Below, piece by piece: positions 62,890 through 64,000 of a stretch of 64,000 bases of DNA (the stretch's first letter is position 1; every line of letters begins with the position of its first letter). A program made the translations under genes and the position numbers. The notes below the pieces were generated by a model. The model was not told where the DNA came from, ran no database searches, and worked only from the letters and a program-made list of their open reading frames with translations. Source of the DNA: JBOFFC01 sp051648405 (lineage in GTDB: Bacteria; Planctomycetota; Planctomycetia; Pirellulales; Lacipirellulaceae); NCBI GenBank assembly GCA_051648405.1, contig JBOFFC010000104.1:1-64000 (forward strand), in the 5' to 3' direction.

Positions 62890-63285
62890 CTACGGTTCCA
62901 CGGAGACGAAGCCGAACTGGCGGAAGTGGTCGTCGAGCGAGAGGGCTTCGCGGACTCCCAGGTGCTGCATCACCGCGTAGCTGGTGCAGTCGGTGAAGCT
63001 CCAGCGCTTGTCCGTGAATCGCTGGAAGACGGACCACGCTCGCTCCAGGTCCTCGGCAGTCACGAGGTGCAGGTCAGCGGTCGTGGCAGACCACAAGTCA
63101 TGTCCGGCCGCAATGGCGATTCGCCCCTGCCCGCGCGAGACCATGAGCGTTAGCAGCTCGTCGACGACATAGTCCGTCGTGACCAGCCTGCCCGAGGCGG
63201 CGACGATCCGAGCCCGTGCGGCAAGGTGCTCAGGCTCTCTCGGATTCCATGCCGCGTACCAGGCGCTCGTATCGACGAACACCAT
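62890..63285 (-). CDS. PIN-domain toxin (VapC-like ribonuclease)
   Basis: 131 residues. Acidic PIN residues D5 (VFVDTSAW), E43 (YVVDELLTL), D99 (SFTDCTSY) and D118/D119 (LSLDDHF) are in place. The gene starts three bases past the DUF104-type antitoxin stop (63289-63291), so the pair is coupled. Its C-terminus SLDDHFRQFGFVSVEP is repeated exactly, as a broken gene, at 63671-63718. It is similar in outline to the PIN toxin at 16880-17311. A downstream repeat follows. Confidence 0.88.
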   Translation of the reverse strand: MVFVDTSAWYAAWNPREPEHLAARARIVAASGRLVTTDYVVDELLTLMVSRGQGRIAIAAGHDLWSATTADLHLVTAEDLERAWSVFQRFTDKRWSFTDCTSYAVMQHLGVREALSLDDHFRQFGFVSVEP

Positions 63286-63288
63286 CCG

Positions 63289-63579
63289 TCAGGCCGGTCC
63301 GTTCGGGCCGCCATAGAGCAACTCGTCGGCGTTGTTGGCGACCGACCAACCGTCGTCAGGGCCCTGACATTCGGGGTTGTTGTCGATGAGGTCAAACACC
63401 CGCTGGAGTGCCGCCCGCTGCCGAGCGGCCTTTTCCGGATCGACAACGGTGGGAGTAGGCGCGTCGGCGGGCGCCCCCGGCTCCTCCTCCATGACGCGCA
63501 CCCTGGCCTTCTCCGGCAGCGACACCGGGCCCAGGGGCTTGAAGACGCCTCCCTCGTAGATCGCCGGGATCGAGTCCAT
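63289..63579 (-). CDS. DUF104-type antitoxin
   Basis: 96 residues: IPAIYEGGVFKPLGPVSLPE is the N-terminal AF2212/DUF104 fold; the rest is an acidic/Pro-rich linker and a C-terminal DDGWSVANNADELLYGGPNG, which repeats almost exactly in the second antitoxin. It precedes its toxin by three bases. The linker differs between the two copies, so they have diverged. Confidence 0.85.
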   Translation of the reverse strand: MDSIPAIYEGGVFKPLGPVSLPEKARVRVMEEEPGAPADAPTPTVVDPEKAARQRAALQRVFDLIDNNPECQGPDDGWSVANNADELLYGGPNGPA

Positions 63580-63637
63580 GGCACAAGTCTAGCCGGCGGG
63601 CGGGGCGGAGTCCAACTCGAAGCGGCCGCGGAAATGA

Positions 63638-63665
63638 CTCGCGCAGAGACGCGGAGACGCGGAGG
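63638..63665. repeat. CGCAGAGACGCGGAG repeat (copy near toxin remnant)
   Basis: CTCGCGCAGAGACGCGGAG, a member of the family at 62804-62872. It lies just past the toxin remnant, as the other copies lie just past the intact toxin, supporting a duplicated cassette. Confidence 0.6.
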
Positions 63666-63670
63666 GGCCG

Positions 63671-63724
63671 TCAGGGCTCGACGGATACGAATCCGAACTG
63701 GCGGAAGTGATCGTCGAGCGATCG
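63671..63724 (-). pseudogene. C-terminal remnant of a duplicated PIN toxin gene
   Basis: Read on the minus strand, codons 63671-63718 encode SLDDHFRQFGFVSVEP plus stop, identical to residues 116-131 of the toxin at 62890-63285. Nothing else of a PIN domain remains: the sequence joins directly, after three bases, to the stop of the second antitoxin (63728). A deletion of ~115 codons is inferred. Confidence 0.85.
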
Positions 63725-63727
63725 CAA

Positions 63728-63994
63728 CTAAAGCGGGCCGTTCGGACCGCCGTAGAGAAGCTCATCGACGTTGTTGGCGACTGACCAGCCGTCATCGTTT
63801 TCGTGCTTCGGCAAGGAGTCGAGCTGCGCAAATAGCTTCGCCCATGCTTGCTTCTGCCGTTGGATCACCTCAGCGTCAGACAACTCCTCGACCTTCTCCA
63901 CAATCGACACGCGCACCCTGATCATCTCCGGCAGCGACACCGGGACCAGGGGCTTAAAGACGCCCCCCTCGTAGATCACGGGGATCGAGTCCAT
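63728..63994 (-). CDS. DUF104-type antitoxin, toxin-less duplicate
   Basis: 88 residues, paralog of the antitoxin at 63289-63579: IPVIYEGGVFKPLVPVSLPE N-terminus, a different middle (EELSDAEVIQRQKQAWAKLF), and the matching C-terminal DDGWSVANNVDELLYGGPNG. Its toxin partner is reduced to the last 16 codons (63671-63718). It may therefore be an orphan that could bind the neighbouring toxin or simply be decaying. The start is 6 bp from the window edge, so its promoter is out of view. Confidence 0.85.
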   Translation of the reverse strand: MDSIPVIYEGGVFKPLVPVSLPEMIRVRVSIVEKVEELSDAEVIQRQKQAWAKLFAQLDSLPKHENDDGWSVANNVDELLYGGPNGPL

Positions 63995-64000
63995 CGAGGC

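Overview
GC-rich bacterial chromosomal DNA, densely coded on both strands, with no rRNA, tRNA, phage or CRISPR visible. Several things point to Planctomycetota (order Pirellulales or a relative), which is inference and not proof. These are a secreted redoxin/cytochrome c/copper-monooxygenase/EF-hand protein, a SpoVG with an inserted zinc ribbon, PQQ-type beta-propeller proteins, a large secreted Hint-domain protein, OleB- and creatininase-like hydrolases, long planctomycete-style proteins of unknown function, many genes without a Shine-Dalgarno, and many short palindromic intergenic repeats. Most genes are housekeeping or core accessory genes. Start codons were chosen from signal peptides and family lengths and are uncertain where stated.

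Layout. 0-6 kb: a degenerate response-regulator receiver, then a tetR / membrane-fusion / RND efflux operon on the minus strand with two matching 15-bp candidate operators. 6-18 kb: two small proteins, an OleB-like hydrolase, queD, cheX, fliG, mutS, a cysteine-less redoxin, a methyltransferase, panB and a PIN/Phd toxin-antitoxin pair, then a DCC protein. 18-28 kb: a coiled-coil membrane protein, a secreted protein of unknown function, a TolC-type lipoprotein, tmk, ispE, spoVG and csrA. 28-43 kb: the multidomain redox protein, an MMPL exporter, a DUF4105-like lipoprotein, a Hint protein, ppk1, ftsH, a MORN-type protein and glgC. 44-53 kb: leuS; then hom, a methyltransferase, a phosphoglycerate-mutase-like proposed homoserine kinase, and a four-ACT aspartate kinase, which together would cover much of the aspartate-to-threonine route. 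52-60 kb: a bifunctional-nuclease-family protein, a PQQ protein translationally overlapping nhaA, a creatininase, a second PQQ protein and a DASS transporter. 60.8-62.8 kb: a proton-pump-type microbial rhodopsin followed by blh, which makes its retinal. 62.8-64 kb: a PIN/DUF104-type toxin-antitoxin pair plus a second copy whose toxin is reduced to its last 16 codons.

The most unusual structures are: (i) a family of ~157-bp MITE-like elements (three full copies and a possible end remnant) with 14-bp terminal inverted repeats; two copies supply the TAG stop codon of the adjacent gene and carry a terminator-like hairpin at the far end; (ii) a rhodopsin with a DTK motif (Lys at the usual carboxylate proton-donor site), preceded by a very strong intrinsic terminator in its apparent leader; (iii) the amputated toxin-antitoxin duplicate; (iv) a palindromic repeat inserted in frame in mutS; and (v) several families of dispersed intergenic inverted repeats.
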